Positions 41,537-42,539 of a stretch of 42,539 nt of DNA are shown here, in pieces. Both the position numbers and the translations under genes were made by a program. The DNA is from Methanobacteriota archaeon. Its GTDB lineage: Archaea; Halobacteriota; Methanosarcinia; Methanosarcinales; Methanosarcinaceae. The notes below the pieces were generated by a model. It was not told the origin of the DNA and did not search any database. It saw nothing but the letters and a program-made list of their open reading frames with translations. Location of the stretch: assembly GCA_016841265.1 (NCBI GenBank), contig JAENZL010000033.1:1-42539 (forward strand), read 5' to 3'. How positions within the stretch are numbered: position 1 is the stretch's first letter; the number at the start of each line of letters is the position of its first letter.

Positions 41537-42073
41537 CTAATCCTTCTGGTTGGTAAAACCTGAATCTTCAGCTATTTCGGAAAGGTCGTTGAGAAGAACC
41601 ATAATTCCTGCTACACACAAAAAAATGCCCATTAAAAACGGCACCGTTTGGGCATGTCTCAATATCATCAACCAGGCTGGTTTATTAACAGGTATCCATG
41701 TTACCGGTGCCATAAGGCCAATTAGGCACACAAAAGACAATGTCTCTAAACGAATGAATAGAGTAGGAAATTTTTCATGACTTACCCCATATATAATTGT
41801 GGCCACTATTAATACGCTGGCAGACACCTGTAGTGTTAACTGAGCCCGCTTTTCTAAAAAGTTGAACAGACTCTCCTCCAGTACCACGTCTCCCACTGCA
41901 GGGAAACACCCTAAAATAAGCGCATTTGCCAGCATAAACAGGATGCATAAACAAAACGGTATGTATAATGTTTTAATCACTTTCTGCGATTTCATCGCTC
42001 CGCTGTAAATCCACAGGTAGATCCATACAATAATGCCTATAATATAAAAGACACAAACACAGCTACTTTCCAT
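41537..42073 (-). CDS. Multi-spanning membrane protein in the effector array
   Basis: The 178-residue protein has about five hydrophobic segments: residues 5-25 (FYIIGIIVWIYLWIYSG), 35-56 (LYIPFCLCILFMLANALILG), 80-100 (LQVSASVLIVATIIYG), 107-128 (RLETLSFVCLIGLMAPV) and 142-162 (VPFLMGIFLCVAGIMVLL). No family is recognised. It begins with ATG after GGTAGGGAGA. It lies between a truncated effector leader and an intact DUF4157 gene on the same strand. An immunity protein, a release or pore protein, or an unrelated hitchhiker are all possible. It has no DUF4157 signature. Confidence 0.6.
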   Translation of the reverse strand: MESSCVCVFYIIGIIVWIYLWIYSGAMKSQKVIKTLYIPFCLCILFMLANALILGCFPAVGDVVLEESLFNFLEKRAQLTLQVSASVLIVATIIYGVSHEKFPTLFIRLETLSFVCLIGLMAPVTWIPVNKPAWLMILRHAQTVPFLMGIFLCVAGIMVLLNDLSEIAEDSGFTNQKD

Positions 42074-42141
42074 TCTCCCTACCTCCTGCCCATACCAATT
42101 TGCTTCGTCTTTTGCTCAACTGTTCCGAATAAATATTTGGT

Positions 42142-42366
42142 TCAATAAGCCTCCGGAACATTAAGTTTCACCCCGGCAGTTGCCCTGTTTCCGATGCTTC
42201 GCTGGAGCTGCATTACGTCAGCATGGGAGAGGGATTTTGGATTGATTCTGGCACGCTGGATGATAGAAACAGGATTGGATACATGGCCTTGGCTTACGGG
42301 GGTTGTTTGCTTTCGAAAGGTGGGCTCCGGTCTTTTAAGTTGCTGCATCTGCTGGTGCTTGGCCAT
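42142..42366 (-). pseudogene. Truncated effector leader
   Basis: A 74-residue frame has the effector leader (MAKHQQMQQLKRPEPTFRKQ, IIQRARINPKS, VMQLQRSIGNRA) but stops eight to ten residues later (TAGVKLNVPEAY). The acidic repeats, DUF4157 and cargo are absent. The start at 42366 is preceded by ACAGGGAG. It is probably the stub of a lost effector, though a short leader-only peptide could be made. Confidence 0.7.
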
Positions 42367-42539
42367 GATTAAACTCCCTGTGGAAGTGGAATAGTTAAAT
42401 GTGAAATATTTTATAAAGTTTAATGGTATGTGTTCATTACAGTATAAAAACATTCCATATTTTCTAATCTTCTTCAACCTCCGTAGCAGGAGTCCCCTTC
42501 CTCGGAGGCCGTAGGCCGACAGGTGGGGGAGGAATGCGT
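42367..42539 (-). promoter_or_regulatory. Effector upstream block, copy 4, and right edge
   Basis: TGTTTTTATACTG (about 42453-42441 on the minus strand) and the nearby bases match the other effector upstream blocks. Beyond 42480 the sequence becomes GC-rich (CTCGGAGGCCGTAGGCCGAC) and leaves the window. Confidence 0.45.

Overview
The window looks like part of a methanogenic archaeon's chromosome, most likely Methanosarcina or a close relative. The reasons are archaeal TATA boxes (for example around 367-375 and 21500-21513) instead of bacterial -35/-10 pairs, GGAGG-type ribosome binding sites, AT-rich spacers, and an Asn-rich secreted PKD-like protein. The genus is an inference. No rRNA, tRNA or CRISPR array was seen.

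Region 1 (1-2117) holds one plus-strand gene for a secreted and membrane protein ending in a cytoplasmic helix-turn-helix. Region 2 (2118-26727) is a nearly complete extracellular contractile injection system (eCIS, the Afp/PVC family of phage-tail-like devices), all on the minus strand. In transcription order it contains a truncated Afp7-like N-terminal domain protein, a double AAA+ ATPase (Afp15-like), a tail terminator (Pvc16/Afp16-like), an Ig-like accessory protein, sheath, tube 1, two small eCIS accessory proteins, tube 2, a 972-residue repeat-rich protein (tape-measure candidate), a LysM hub protein (Afp7-like), a split spike hub (gpD-like plus gpV-like, together equivalent to Afp8), a PAAR tip (Afp10-like), a gp25 wedge (Afp9-like), two gpJ-like baseplate proteins, a gpI-like protein with an NHL-type propeller, and a conserved eCIS accessory protein. 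No Afp13-like tail fibre was recognised.

Region 3 (about 26730-42539) is the probable cargo island. It has four minus-strand genes with the DUF4157 (eCIS core) signature and a fifth truncated leader. Three of these five share a conserved N-terminal leader (MPEHQQ/MAKHQQ..., then IIQRARINPKS and LQRxIGNRA) and a conserved upstream block. Two are giant: one of about 1,808 residues ends in an unassigned domain that may be glycosyltransferase-like, followed by an RG-repeat tail; one of about 1,729 residues looks like two effectors fused and ends in a predicted deaminase (HAE plus PCxxC). A segment of about 880 bp, including 522 bp that I read as identical, is present twice, and its edges coincide with chimeric junctions in two effector genes. 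Fragments of an AAA+ ATPase gene, a YkgJ-type gene and Afp7-like genes suggest repeated rearrangement.

Working model: sheath, tube and baseplate genes build the particle, the ATPase and terminator complete it, and the DUF4157 proteins are loaded as cargo with interchangeable C-terminal toxin domains. Assignments rest on reading motifs and gene order; no database search or structure prediction was run.
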